DNA of 64,000 bases, taken from NCBI GenBank assembly GCA_963712825.1, contig CAVQJP010000013.1, positions 364,534-428,533 on the forward strand, written 5' to 3'. This document shows, in pieces, positions 33,203 through 42,488 of the stretch (its first letter is position 1; the number at the start of each line of letters is the position of its first letter). The position numbers and the translations under genes were made by a program. The notes below the pieces were generated by a model. That model had not been told where the DNA came from. It saw only the letters and a list, made by a program, of their open reading frames with translations, and did not search any database. Origin of the DNA: AP-15 sp963712825. GTDB lineage: Bacteria; Pseudomonadota; Alphaproteobacteria; ATCC43930; CGMCC-115725.

Positions 33203-35995
33203 GTGGATACTATGGATAATTTGTCAGACCTCTATACGACCGGCTTTTTCGACGAGCTCGCCTCACGCAGCCTGCAATCGGCGCGTGTCGTACTGCCCTG
33301 GTTGTTTAGATGGCTGGAACCCGCCCGCGTCATCGATGTCGGCTGCGGGGTCGGGGCATGGCTGCGGGTAGCCGCGGAGCTCGGCGCCGGCGATATTCTT
33401 GGCATTGACGGCGACCATGTCGACCCGGCAATGCTGATGATTGACCCGGCGCGTTTTGTCGCCGGCGACCTAATCGCGACGCGTCTGCGCGAAGTGCTGC
33501 GCGGCCGGGTCGAAGGCCCGTTCGACCTCGCGATGTGCCTCGAATTTGCCGAGCACATACCTTTTGACCGCGCCGCCGCCCTGGTCGAGGACCTGACCGA
33601 GTTGGCGGACGCGATTCTGTTTTCGGCGGCGGTTCCATTTCAATCCGGCGTCCATCACGTCAACGAGCAATGGCCGGAATTTTGGGCGATCCAGTTTCGC
33701 GCGCGCGGTTTTCGTTGCTATGACTGGGTTCGGCGGCGGGTATGGAATAACCCCGACGTGGATTCTTGGTACGCCCAGAATACGCTGCTTTTTGCCAAGG
33801 AGGGCAGTGCCGCGGCAGCCCGGCTTCCGCCCGAAATGCTGGCTGACGGCGCCCCGCTCGCTTTTGTGCATCCGGAAAACTACCTCGCCAATGTGCTGCA
33901 GCTGTATCGGATAAACGGCAAGCAGGCCTATGGCGAGGAGGCGGAGGATTTCCGCTCGGTAACACGCGCCAACGCGCGACGAGACATAGTGTTGCCGCCC
34001 TTGCTGGCAATCGCCCGCGCCGCGGCCGCCGGGCCGGATGCCCGCAATGTCTTCCCATGGACCCGAACCGAGCTTGGCGACCCCGAACAAGTTGCGGACG
34101 AGCTCCGCGCGACCAAGGCGGCCCTCGCTGAGGAGGCGGAGGCGCGCCAGCGTGCCGAGGTCGGCTGGCAACAGGAAACCGCCCAGCGCACCGCCATCGA
34201 GCAGGCGTTGGCGGCCGAGACAGCGGCGCGCCGACAAGCCGACGGTGCTCGCCGCCAGGACGAGCTCGGACGCAGCGCCGCCGAGCAGGCTTTGGCGGCC
34301 GAAACGACCGCACGCCGGCAGGCTCAGGCGCTCGCCCGCCGAGAGGCTGCGCAGCGGATGGCGGCGGAACAGGGCTTGGGCGATGAGCGCGAGGCGCGGC
34401 AACGCGCCGAGGCCGCCTATCAGGCCATCGCAAATGCCACGCTGTGGAAGCTGAGCTATCCGTTGCGCAGCACCGCGCGGCGTGTCCCCGACCGGACCCG
34501 GCGGGTTCTGCGCAGTGCGGCTGAGATCGTCTGGTGGTCGCTCGGCCTGCGCCTGCGCCGACGCCTGATTGAACGGCGGCATGGTCTGCCGGCCGAGCAC
34601 AGGGCGGCGGCAACGGCGATGATTCCCTTGCACAATCGCACTCAGCTGCACACCCGCATCGCCGCCTCGAAGTTGTTCGACCCCGAGGTTTATCTTTCAC
34701 TGCATCCCGATCTGCGCGATGCCCAGGTCGACGCGTGGGAGCATTACCTTTGTATCGGCTATGGCGAGGGGCGCCATTTCAGCAATTGCGAGGTCGTCGC
34801 CCAGGCCTTGGCCGAGCTGCATGACGATCTCGCTCTCGATGCCGACCGGTACAGAAACGACGCGTCATCCATTTTGGCGGGGGAGGACGGCTGCGAGCGG
34901 GGTGCGGCATTGCGCGAGGACGGCGTTCGGATTGGGGTCCTGAGCAACAGCGAGGGCAATTTTTACATGCACGAGATCGCGGAGCTTCTCGCTCTCGGTC
35001 TCCAGCAAGGCGGCATCGACGCGGTCCAGCGCGACGAGCTTTCCGACCCCAAAGAACGTTTCGACCTGCGCATCTTTGTCGCCCCGCATGAGTTCTTTTA
35101 CATCGGCGCCGGAAAGAAATGGCTGAGCGCCGCCGGGGATCGCAATACCGTGTTGTACAATGTAGAGCAGATGCACACCCCGTGGTTCTGCCGGGCGTTT
35201 CCGCTGCTGTTGCACGCTCCGTTGGTGCTCGACATCAACTTTCAATACGCTGAAATCCTGCGGCGCGCCGGATGCAATGTGGTGCATTTTATGCCGGGCC
35301 ACCTCGTCGGGTCGCCATACGCGCAACCCTATACCGACGCCTCGGACATCGAGTTGCTGAGGGGCTACGATTTTGCCGGGCGCTGTTACGACTGGCGCGA
35401 ACATGACCGGCTGGCCGACCGCCCAATCGACCTGTTGTTTATCGGCAGCAGTTCGCCGCGACGCGACCAGGCGCTGGCGCGTTTGCAGGAGAACCTGGAT
35501 CAGCATCGCTTTATCTGCGTCTACACCCGCCAACAGGGGCCGCTGACCGCACGCGATCATCGCTCCACCTCGACCGGCATCAACTGCGCCCTGGGCCAGC
35601 GTTCCAAGATCGTGCTCAACATCCACCGCGACTGGCTCGGCTATTTCGAATGGTCGCGAATGGTCTTGCAGGGTTTTTGGCAGGGAGCGTGCGTTGTCAC
35701 CGATCCGAGCTTCGACCATCCGCTGTACCAACCGGGGATCCATTATCTCGAAGAGAACCCGCGTCATATGGGCGAGTTGGTGCGCTGGCTGCTGGAAACG
35801 CCGGACGGCCGCGAAAAGCTCGACGCAGTGCGCAAGGCCGGCTACCAAAACGCGGTCGGCCTCGGCTCGATGCGGGTGGCGCTGGCCCCGGTCCTCACGG
35901 CGGCAGCCGGGTTGCTGGACCAATTGGCGGATAGGGCTGCGCCGCGACGGGGCGTCGAGCACGCCCGCGCCGTTGCCGAACCGCTCGCCGCCTAA
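33203..35995 (+). CDS. Fusion of SAM methyltransferase, coiled coil and glycosyltransferase-like domains
   Basis: 930 residues. Residues about 1-200 form a methyltransferase (VIDVGCGVGAWL at 43-54; GDILGIDGDHVDP). About 295-407 is a long Glu/Ala/Arg/Gln heptad coiled coil with repeated QALAAET units. It ends in ATLWKLSYPLR, a phrase known from O-antigen synthesis proteins. A segment FDPEVYLSLHPDLRDA...WEHYLCIGYGEGRHF (from about 492) is a common helical motif of large glycosyltransferases. From about 576 a GT-B-like domain follows (IGVLSNSEGNFYMHEIAEL), ending in a GT1-type C-domain (WQGACVVTDPSFDHPLYQPG). It may couple methylation with chain transfer. The start may be GTG 33203 or ATG 33212. 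Confidence 0.85.
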   Translation: MDTMDNLSDLYTTGFFDELASRSLQSARVVLPWLFRWLEPARVIDVGCGVGAWLRVAAELGAGDILGIDGDHVDPAMLMIDPARFVAGDLIATRLREVLRGRVEGPFDLAMCLEFAEHIPFDRAAALVEDLTELADAILFSAAVPFQSGVHHVNEQWPEFWAIQFRARGFRCYDWVRRRVWNNPDVDSWYAQNTLLFAKEGSAAAARLPPEMLADGAPLAFVHPENYLANVLQLYRINGKQAYGEEAEDFRSVTRANARRDIVLPPLLAIARAAAAGPDARNVFPWTRTELGDPEQVADELRATKAALAEEAEARQRAEVGWQQETAQRTAIEQALAAETAARRQADGARRQDELGRSAAEQALAAETTARRQAQALARREAAQRMAAEQGLGDEREARQRAEAAYQAIANATLWKLSYPLRSTARRVPDRTRRVLRSAAEIVWWSLGLRLRRRLIERRHGLPAEHRAAATAMIPLHNRTQLHTRIAASKLFDPEVYLSLHPDLRDAQVDAWEHYLCIGYGEGRHFSNCEVVAQALAELHDDLALDADRYRNDASSILAGEDGCERGAALREDGVRIGVLSNSEGNFYMHEIAELLALGLQQGGIDAVQRDELSDPKERFDLRIFVAPHEFFYIGAGKKWLSAAGDRNTVLYNVEQMHTPWFCRAFPLLLHAPLVLDINFQYAEILRRAGCNVVHFMPGHLVGSPYAQPYTDASDIELLRGYDFAGRCYDWREHDRLADRPIDLLFIGSSSPRRDQALARLQENLDQHRFICVYTRQQGPLTARDHRSTSTGINCALGQRSKIVLNIHRDWLGYFEWSRMVLQGFWQGACVVTDPSFDHPLYQPGIHYLEENPRHMGELVRWLLETPDGREKLDAVRKAGYQNAVGLGSMRVALAPVLTAAAGLLDQLADRAAPRRGVEHARAVAEPLAA

Positions 35996-36017
35996 CCCAA
36001 GCTGTTCGGAGCGGACA

Positions 36018-36809
36018 ATGCCGTTGTTTTCGATCACGGGGCTGGCGGACCTCGTTTATGACCACCGCGGCGCCGACGCTTCCGATGTTGTCGTTGTCGT
36101 CCCGCTATACAATTACGAACGCACCGTGGAAGAGGCTCTCGCATCCGTTGTGGACCAAGATCTCGCGGGTTTGTCGGTGGTCGTCGTAGATGATGGATCG
36201 AGCGACGGGGGCGGCGAGGCTGCGGCAGCATTTCTCGAGCAGCACAAGGCGCGCTTTGCCGGTGCACGCGTGGTGCGCCATCAGCGCAACCAGGGCTTGG
36301 CAATGACCCGCAATTCGGGGATCGCTTGGAGCACCGAGCCGTATTTGTTCTTTCTCGACGCGGACAACCGCCTCAGGCTGCCCGCATTGTCGCGGTTACT
36401 GGGGGCCTTGCACAATTCGGGCGCCGCCTTTGCCTATTCCCAACTGCGGCTGTTTGGCGAGGAGCTAGGAGTGGGCAACGCCGATGTTTGGGACCCGTCG
36501 CGGCTGACCTCGGGCAACTACATCGACACGATGGCGCTGATCCGCCGCGAAGCCATCGAGATTGCCGGCGGCTACGGCGTCCTCTCGGTCGAGCAGGGGT
36601 GGGAGGATTACGATTCGTGGTGCCGCTTTGCCGAGCTGAATCTGGACGGCGTCTTTGTCCCGGAGCTGCTGTGCGAATACCGGGTGCACGGCGGCTCGAT
36701 GCTGCGGGCCAGCACCAACCTTCATTTCTCCGAGCTGACCGCGGAAATGGCCCTGCGCCATCCCGACCTCCTCCGCCGCAGAGAAAAATCGGACGGGGAC
36801 CTCGGTTGA
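36018..36809 (+). CDS. Glycosyltransferase family 2
   Basis: 263 residues. GT-A fold: DVVVVVPLYNYERTVEEAL, VVVVDDGSSDGG, RNQGLAMTRNSGI, and FFLDADNRL in the DxD-like position, then the later GYGVLSVEQGWEDYDSW, where ED is the general base region. It would use a nucleotide sugar at the cytoplasmic face. It begins 22 nt after the fusion gene and is probably in its operon. Confidence 0.92.
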   Translation: MPLFSITGLADLVYDHRGADASDVVVVVPLYNYERTVEEALASVVDQDLAGLSVVVVDDGSSDGGGEAAAAFLEQHKARFAGARVVRHQRNQGLAMTRNSGIAWSTEPYLFFLDADNRLRLPALSRLLGALHNSGAAFAYSQLRLFGEELGVGNADVWDPSRLTSGNYIDTMALIRREAIEIAGGYGVLSVEQGWEDYDSWCRFAELNLDGVFVPELLCEYRVHGGSMLRASTNLHFSELTAEMALRHPDLLRRREKSDGDLG

Positions 36810-36905
36810 CTGCGGAGGGCACTGCGGACGCCATGCTGAACACATACTCCGCGCAAGCGAAATGATGATCGGCGCCTCCTCGTATTCCCGCCCGGTAGAT
36901 CGGCG

Positions 36906-38060
36906 ATGATCGGCTTGTTCCGAATTGTCTACCTGATGGGCCGCGGGGTCCTCAAGGTTGTGCTGCAGTTTGTCTTTGCCGTATTCTATATCTCGCTTTA
37001 TCATTTCTGGGAACATCCGCGGGCGAAGTTGGGTGCGGGGCTTTTGGTCTACCCTGGATCGTCTTGTCGCAGCGGGTTATGGTGCGTGTATGCGGTGCGT
37101 CTGGGCAGTCAGATTTCGAAAAATCTGGTCACGTCGTTGATGTGCTTGCAGCGCGCCGGCTATAATACCGTTTTGGTCAACAACGGTCGCCTATCCGGCA
37201 AGTTGGTCGATGCCTACCTGCCCTACTGTCACACCGTCATCCAGAAACCTCCCGGCGGTCGCGACTTTGGCGGCTATCAGTGGGGAACACGGTTTCTCCG
37301 TGGGCTCGGCGACGACAATCAGGTAGATCAGGTAATCTACTGCAACGACAGCATCTTTGTCCGGCCGACCAGCTTCGAGCAACTGCTGAATCGAATAAAG
37401 CAACTAAATGAAGATTATATCGGCATCACCGAGACTTTTGAAATCCATTATCATGTGCAAAGCTGGTTTTTTGCGATCTCGGGCCGAATCTTCGATGCTC
37501 CATTTTATCGGACGTTTTGGGACCATTACAGACCCTACTCGCACCGCCAGCATTGCATCAACAATGGTGAGGTGCGCATGTCGAAATTTCTGCTCGGCTG
37601 CGGCGTGCTTCCCTACCTGCTCTACACGCAGAGCGCTATTTTGGATCTAATATTCGACGGCAGTGTCGAAGAAGCGTTGAGCAAGGTCATGATGTTTTTT
37701 CGGCCGCACGAATATACGAGACTGGTGGAAACCATACGCAACATCGCTTTTTCCGACAGCGGCGGCATGCCGCTCGTCAGCGGCTTTTTGAAGCGCGAGA
37801 TTCTCGAACGGCTGGCGATGGCCAATACCATGCACAACGTCAACCTGGTATTGCTTAAATTCACCGGCTTTCCGTTCTTGAAGAAAGATCTCGTGCATCG
37901 CGCGCAATATTTCGTCAGTCAAGTCGACAACAGCATCGGCGATTGGTCGGGCGTCGACGCCGCCGAGCTTCCGGAAATACTGGCCTACTACCGCTATCGC
38001 AACTCGCTGAGATGGCAACACTCGTTCTCGGCGCTCCTGGCCCGGCTGGGCGTCGCGTAG
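36906..38060 (+). CDS. Rhamnan synthesis F (RgpF)-like protein
   Basis: 384 residues. Segments VLVNNGRLSG, GGRDFGGYQWGTRFL and YCNDSIFVRPTSFEQL are characteristic of the RgpF family, which takes part in rhamnose-rich polysaccharide assembly, and WFFAISGRIFDAPFYRTFW fits the family as well. A hydrophobic N-terminus (FRIVYLMGRGVLKVVLQFVFAVFYISLYHFW in two parts) suggests membrane association. The base composition is a little lower in G+C than that of the flanking genes. Its precise reaction is not settled in the family. Confidence 0.8.
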   Translation: MIGLFRIVYLMGRGVLKVVLQFVFAVFYISLYHFWEHPRAKLGAGLLVYPGSSCRSGLWCVYAVRLGSQISKNLVTSLMCLQRAGYNTVLVNNGRLSGKLVDAYLPYCHTVIQKPPGGRDFGGYQWGTRFLRGLGDDNQVDQVIYCNDSIFVRPTSFEQLLNRIKQLNEDYIGITETFEIHYHVQSWFFAISGRIFDAPFYRTFWDHYRPYSHRQHCINNGEVRMSKFLLGCGVLPYLLYTQSAILDLIFDGSVEEALSKVMMFFRPHEYTRLVETIRNIAFSDSGGMPLVSGFLKREILERLAMANTMHNVNLVLLKFTGFPFLKKDLVHRAQYFVSQVDNSIGDWSGVDAAELPEILAYYRYRNSLRWQHSFSALLARLGVA

Positions 38061-38117
38061 CGGCTACGGCGTTGCCGCAGTTAGGGCCGGCGCTGATAGC
38101 CTGTTAGCCGCTCGGCA

Positions 38118-39149
38118 ATGCTTCAAGCTGCGAAACAGACGCCGGCGGTCCGGGTGATGGCGTTTACCGGCGGGGCAAAGGCGCCGTCGGCGCGGTTCCG
38201 GGTCCGGCAATATATTCCGCTGCTGGCCCGGTACGGCGTCGATGTCGTCGAGCTGAGCCCCGGTCTCGGCTCCTACCCGCCCGAACGAAGCTGGCAACGG
38301 CCGCCCTGGCTCGTCGGCTCGCTGGCGCAGCGGCTGCCGCAGATCGCGGCCGGCTGGGCCGGCGACGTCACCCTGCTGCACCGCGAGATGATCTCCACCC
38401 TCTACACCCTCGAAGGACTGACGCGGCGACCCTGCGTCGTCGATGTCGACGACGCGATCCACCTGTTCCGCCGCGGCTGGGCCGCCAGGCGTCTTGCGGC
38501 GCGGGCCGATTTGGTCGTCCTCGGCAACAATTGGCTTGCCGCGGAATGGCGGCGTTGGAACGCCAATGTCGAGGTGTTGCCGACCGCGGTCGACACCGAT
38601 CGCTACCATGTCCGGCCGTTGCCCGAGCGCCCGGCGATCGGCTGGATCGGCTCGTTCGGCAATTTGCGCTATCTCGAAGGCATCGCCCCGGCGCTGGCGG
38701 AGATCGCGCGGCGCTTTCCGCAGGTGTCGATCGCCGTCTGCAGCGAGCGCCCGCCGAAACTCTCCGGATTGCCGGTCCGCTGGGTCCCGTTTTCGGCCGC
38801 CGTTGAGGACGACTTTCTCGCCTCGCTGACGATCGGGCTGATGCCGCTCGAGGACGGCCCGTGGGAGCGCGGGAAGTGCAGCTTCAAGATGCTGCAGTAT
38901 CTGGCTGCAGGACGCCCCTGCGTCGTCTCGCCGGTGGGCATGAACAATGAGGTCCTGGCGCAGGCCGCGTGCGGGCTCGCGGCCAAGACGCCCGCCGACT
39001 GGGTCGCCGCGGTGTCGAGCCTGCTGACCGATCCCGCCGGCGCGGAGCAGTTCGGAGCGGCCGGGCGCGCTCTGGTTCAGCGGGAATACAGCCTGACGGC
39101 TCTGGCGCCCCGGCTGGCGCGCCTGGTCCGCCGCGTCGCGCGATCATGA
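38118..39149 (+). CDS. Glycosyltransferase, GT-B type
   Basis: 343 residues. RVMAFTGGAKAPSARFRVRQYIP begins a family of EPS transferases with a xARFRVRQ phrase; VVDVDDAIHLFRRG, VVLGNNWLAAEWRR and IGWIGSFGNLRYLEG follow, then SFKMLQYLAAGRPCVVSPVG in the donor domain. No signal peptide. It is the last transferase before the ABC exporter, which could make it a chain-start or chain-end enzyme, but nothing in the sequence settles that. Confidence 0.87.
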   Translation: MLQAAKQTPAVRVMAFTGGAKAPSARFRVRQYIPLLARYGVDVVELSPGLGSYPPERSWQRPPWLVGSLAQRLPQIAAGWAGDVTLLHREMISTLYTLEGLTRRPCVVDVDDAIHLFRRGWAARRLAARADLVVLGNNWLAAEWRRWNANVEVLPTAVDTDRYHVRPLPERPAIGWIGSFGNLRYLEGIAPALAEIARRFPQVSIAVCSERPPKLSGLPVRWVPFSAAVEDDFLASLTIGLMPLEDGPWERGKCSFKMLQYLAAGRPCVVSPVGMNNEVLAQAACGLAAKTPADWVAAVSSLLTDPAGAEQFGAAGRALVQREYSLTALAPRLARLVRRVARS

Positions 39150-39225
39150 TCGCCGCAGCCGGCGGAACCGACCGGCGGACGCCCGCATACAAACAAGAAT
39201 TGCGACAGCTGCCGGTGATTGTTGA

Positions 39226-40080
39226 ATGACATCCCCTGAAAGTGCTCTCGACATCCGGATCGACGAAATCGCCGCAGCGCGGCAGCGGCCGAGCCGCGCT
39301 CTCGCGGCCGTCGTCGACCTTCTCGAAGGCCTCTACCAGAGCTGGCTGTGGACGACCTTGGCCCACCAGGATTTGAAGCTGCGCTACCGCGGCTCGATCC
39401 TCGGCCCGTTTTGGCAAACGATCACGACCGCGGTCATGATCGGGGCGATGGGCTTCATCTACGCCAAGCTGTTTCACACGCCGCTGCAGAATTATCTGCC
39501 CTTGCTGACCGCGGGTCTGGTGTTCTGGCAATTCACCTCGGGCATGATCACCGAAGGCTGCGGCACGTTCTATTCGGTGCAGGGCATCATCCAGCAGGTC
39601 AAGCTGCCGTTCTCGCTGCACGCCTATCGGCTGGTATATCGCAACGTGTTGATTCTGTTGCACAACTTTGTCATCGTCCCGGTCGTGCTGGTGATCTTTC
39701 CGCAGCCGATCGTGTGGCCGCGGCTGCTCGAGCTCGGTCCCGGGCTGGCGTTGCTCGTGCTCAACGGCATCTGGGTCAGCATCCTCCTCGGCATGGTCAG
39801 CGCGCGCTTTCGCGATGTCCCGCCGATCGTCGCCAGCATCGTCCAGGTCGTGTTCTTCATCACCCCGATCTTCTGGTCGGCCGACGGGCTGGGCAATCAT
39901 CGCTGGCTCGCCGAGTACAACCCGCTCTATGCCGCGATCGACGTGGTCCGGGCACCGTTGCTCGGCCAGCCGACCGAACCGCATGCGTGGTTGATCCTGG
40001 TGCTGGTCACCGTCTTCGGCTGCGCCGGCAGCTTTGCCTTTTTTGCCCGGTTCCGCACCCGCATCGCGTTTTGGGTGTAG
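39226..40080 (+). CDS. wzm: ABC-2 type polysaccharide export permease (Wzm-like)
   Basis: 284 residues. LKLRYRGSILGPFWQTITTA is the conserved N-terminal phrase of O-antigen/capsule export permeases. About six hydrophobic segments follow, among them AVMIGAMGFIYAKLF, LLVLNGIWVSILLGM, SIVQVVFFITPIFWS and LILVLVTVFGCAGSFAFF, ending near the C-terminus. It forms the membrane channel that flips lipid-linked polymer across the inner membrane, powered by the ATPase gene 5 nt downstream. The pair at the end of the locus is the typical setting. Confidence 0.93.
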   Translation: MTSPESALDIRIDEIAAARQRPSRALAAVVDLLEGLYQSWLWTTLAHQDLKLRYRGSILGPFWQTITTAVMIGAMGFIYAKLFHTPLQNYLPLLTAGLVFWQFTSGMITEGCGTFYSVQGIIQQVKLPFSLHAYRLVYRNVLILLHNFVIVPVVLVIFPQPIVWPRLLELGPGLALLVLNGIWVSILLGMVSARFRDVPPIVASIVQVVFFITPIFWSADGLGNHRWLAEYNPLYAAIDVVRAPLLGQPTEPHAWLILVLVTVFGCAGSFAFFARFRTRIAFWV

Positions 40081-40085
40081 CCGGC

Positions 40086-40922
40086 ATGTCGTACCTGCGT
40101 CTGCGCGACGTCTCGATCGAATTCCCGATCTATCAGGCCAGCAGCCGCTCGTTGAAAAAGCTGCTTCTCGCCTCCTCCACCCGCGGGAACCTCGGGCGCG
40201 ACGCCCATGACCGCGTCAACGTGCGCGCCCTGACCGATGTCAGCTTTGAGATCGGCAACGGCGAACGGTTGGGCGTGATCGGTCTCAACGGCGCCGGCAA
40301 GACGACCCTGCTCAAGGTGCTCGCCGGGGTTTACGAGCCGACGCATGGATTTTTCGCTTCGTCCGGCCGGGTGTCGTCGCTGCTCGACATCCAGGTCGGT
40401 CTCAACGTTGACGCGACGGGCCGGGAAAACATCGTCCTGCGCGGCATGTATATGGGGATACACCCGCAGGAGATGCGCGAGCGCGCCGCCGAGGTTGCCG
40501 AGTTCACCGAGCTTGGTGAATATCTCGACATGCCGGTGCGCACCTATTCCGCCGGCATGATGATCCGGCTCGCCTTTGCCGCGTCGACCTGCATCCCACC
40601 CGACATCCTGATCATGGATGAGTGGCTGACCGCCGGCGACGCGCAATTTCTCGAAAAGGCGCAGCGGCGGGTCGAGAGCTTTGTCCGCACCTCCAGCATC
40701 CTGGTGCTGGCCTCGCACTCGCTGGAGCTTGTCGAGCAATGGTGCAACCGCGGCATCCTCTTGCATCAGGGACGCGCTCTCGCGATCGGTCCGATCGGCG
40801 AGATCGTCGCGGCTTATCGGCGGCTGGCGGAAACCGGGGCTCCGCCCGACGCCGCCGCCGAAGCTGCGCGCGCCGCCCTGCCCGAGCCCGCCGACGCGGC
40901 TGGCTGCACCGCGGGTCCATAA
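40086..40922 (+). CDS. wzt: ABC transporter ATP-binding protein for polysaccharide export (Wzt-like, short form)
   Basis: 278 residues. Walker A is GLNGAGKT (66-73), the signature is YSAGMMIRLAFA (a variant typical of this subfamily), and Walker B is ILIMDEWL. An inserted stretch before Walker A (SRSLKKLLLAS) is normal for Wzt/KpsT. The C-terminal carbohydrate-binding domain found in some Wzt proteins (about 400 residues in all) is absent; only an Ala/Pro-rich tail of 30 residues follows the ATPase. This suggests chain length is not set by a Wzt domain here. It starts 5 nt after wzm. Confidence 0.93.
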   Translation: MSYLRLRDVSIEFPIYQASSRSLKKLLLASSTRGNLGRDAHDRVNVRALTDVSFEIGNGERLGVIGLNGAGKTTLLKVLAGVYEPTHGFFASSGRVSSLLDIQVGLNVDATGRENIVLRGMYMGIHPQEMRERAAEVAEFTELGEYLDMPVRTYSAGMMIRLAFAASTCIPPDILIMDEWLTAGDAQFLEKAQRRVESFVRTSSILVLASHSLELVEQWCNRGILLHQGRALAIGPIGEIVAAYRRLAETGAPPDAAAEAARAALPEPADAAGCTAGP

Positions 40923-40997
40923 AAGCAGTTTTCCGACCTCGTGGGTGCGGGGTCGTTGCAAGGAGGGCCGCGCGCCGCGATCCCGGTCCGACGACGC

Positions 40998-42260
40998 TCA
41001 GGACGCTCCGCGCTCGTTGCTGTCGACATACTCCGGAACCTGACAGTAGACCCAGACGAGGTTCGCCAGCAGCACCGCGCCGGTCACCAGAAACACCCAG
41101 CGCAGGCCGAAGGCCGCGGCCACCGCCCCGCCGCTCAAGGGGCCGAGCGAGTTGCCGAGAAACATCGCCGAGGCCGTGATGCCGTAAACCGTGCCGCGCT
41201 GTGCCCGCGGGACAAGGCGGCCGACGAGCGCGTTCGCGGTCGGCAAGATGCCGCCGATAAACAGGCCGACCGCAAAGCGCAGCGCGGTGAACACCCAATA
41301 ATTGTCGGTAAAGGCCTGCGGCAACGTCGTCAACGTCGCCCCCAGCAGCGCGATCAGCAGCACCCGGCGATAGCCGATCACGTCGCTCTTGTTGCCGAGA
41401 AAGGGTGCCGCCACGACGTTGGCGAGACCGGTGATCGAAAAGGCGATGCCGCTCAGGGTCGCGATGTCGGGCCGCGGACCCAGCATCTCCTTGACAAACA
41501 GGGTCACCACCGGCTGCACCGTGCGCACCCCGAACTGCGCCATCAGCAGCACGAAAAACAATGCCAGCAGCCCCGGCGAGCGCGCGACTGCGATCAGGCT
41601 GTTCAGCACCGCGCGCCGGCCGCGGCCCTGGGCCACGGCGACAAAGCGTTCGTGCACGCCGAACCAGACAAAGGCCGTCGACAGCAGGATTGTCGCCGAG
41701 GTGCAGTAGAACGGGATGCGGTAGCTGCCGGTCAGGTCGGCGAGGCCGCCGCCGAGCAGCGGGCCGACCAGCGAGCCGACGAGTTGGCCGGTACTGAGCC
41801 AGCCCAGCGCATAGCCGAGCCGGTGCTCGGGCGCTTGGCTCGCGACAAGCGCAATCGCGGTGCTCGAAAAACCGGCAAAGACGCCCATCAGCGCGCGAAA
41901 CGCGAACAGCTGCCAGACATTTGCGGCGGCCCCCATCAGGCCCGCGAACAGCCCGACCGCGATGCTCGACCGCAGCAGCATCAATTTGCGCCCGTGCCGG
42001 TCGGCGAGCCGGCCCCATAACGGCGAGGCGAACGCTGCGACAAACGAGGTCACGCCGGCGAGGATGCCGGCCCACAAATCGACGGCCGCAGGCAACTCTA
42101 CGCCGAGGTCAGGCAAAAACAGCGGCATGATCGGGGTCAGCATCGAAAACGACATGGTCATGACGAATTGGATGCCGACCATCGCCCACAAGGTGCGCTG
42201 CCATTGAGCCGCCGGCGCTCCGCCGTCCTCCTCGATCGCCTCGCTGCGTTGCTCCGCCAT
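40998..42260 (-). CDS. Major facilitator superfamily transporter
   Basis: 420 residues, 12 predicted membrane segments. Motif A between helices 2 and 3 reads GRLADRHGRKLM, as in drug:proton antiporters and related carriers. The first 30 residues are polar and acidic (AEQRSEAIEEDGG). ATG 42260 follows AGAGGGG; upstream TTG starts are less likely. It is convergent with the wzt gene with 75 nt between stops. The substrate is unknown; it may not belong to the polysaccharide locus. Confidence 0.9.
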   Translation of the reverse strand: MAEQRSEAIEEDGGAPAAQWQRTLWAMVGIQFVMTMSFSMLTPIMPLFLPDLGVELPAAVDLWAGILAGVTSFVAAFASPLWGRLADRHGRKLMLLRSSIAVGLFAGLMGAAANVWQLFAFRALMGVFAGFSSTAIALVASQAPEHRLGYALGWLSTGQLVGSLVGPLLGGGLADLTGSYRIPFYCTSATILLSTAFVWFGVHERFVAVAQGRGRRAVLNSLIAVARSPGLLALFFVLLMAQFGVRTVQPVVTLFVKEMLGPRPDIATLSGIAFSITGLANVVAAPFLGNKSDVIGYRRVLLIALLGATLTTLPQAFTDNYWVFTALRFAVGLFIGGILPTANALVGRLVPRAQRGTVYGITASAMFLGNSLGPLSGGAVAAAFGLRWVFLVTGAVLLANLVWVYCQVPEYVDSNERGAS

Positions 42261-42488
42261 GACCCCTCTTTGCGCCGGCCGCCGACGAATGCTCTTGGCC
42301 GCCACCGTCCTAATTAGAGGAAGCAAAGACCGCCGGCATCGCTTTACGCGGCATCCGCCGCGGTAAACAGTGATGGCTGCGTTGCAATTAGCGTGCGAAC
42401 AAGCGATGCGTGTTCCTCCGATGGGTCATGTCTTCGCTCCGGGCCTAGGGCTGGCAAACCGCATCGGCGGTGGCGAGAGGAGATCGTC

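Noticed and set aside
40923..40997. Bidirectional terminator between wzt and the MFS gene
   Set aside because: Only a 5-bp stem (CGACC/GGTCG) and no T run on either side.
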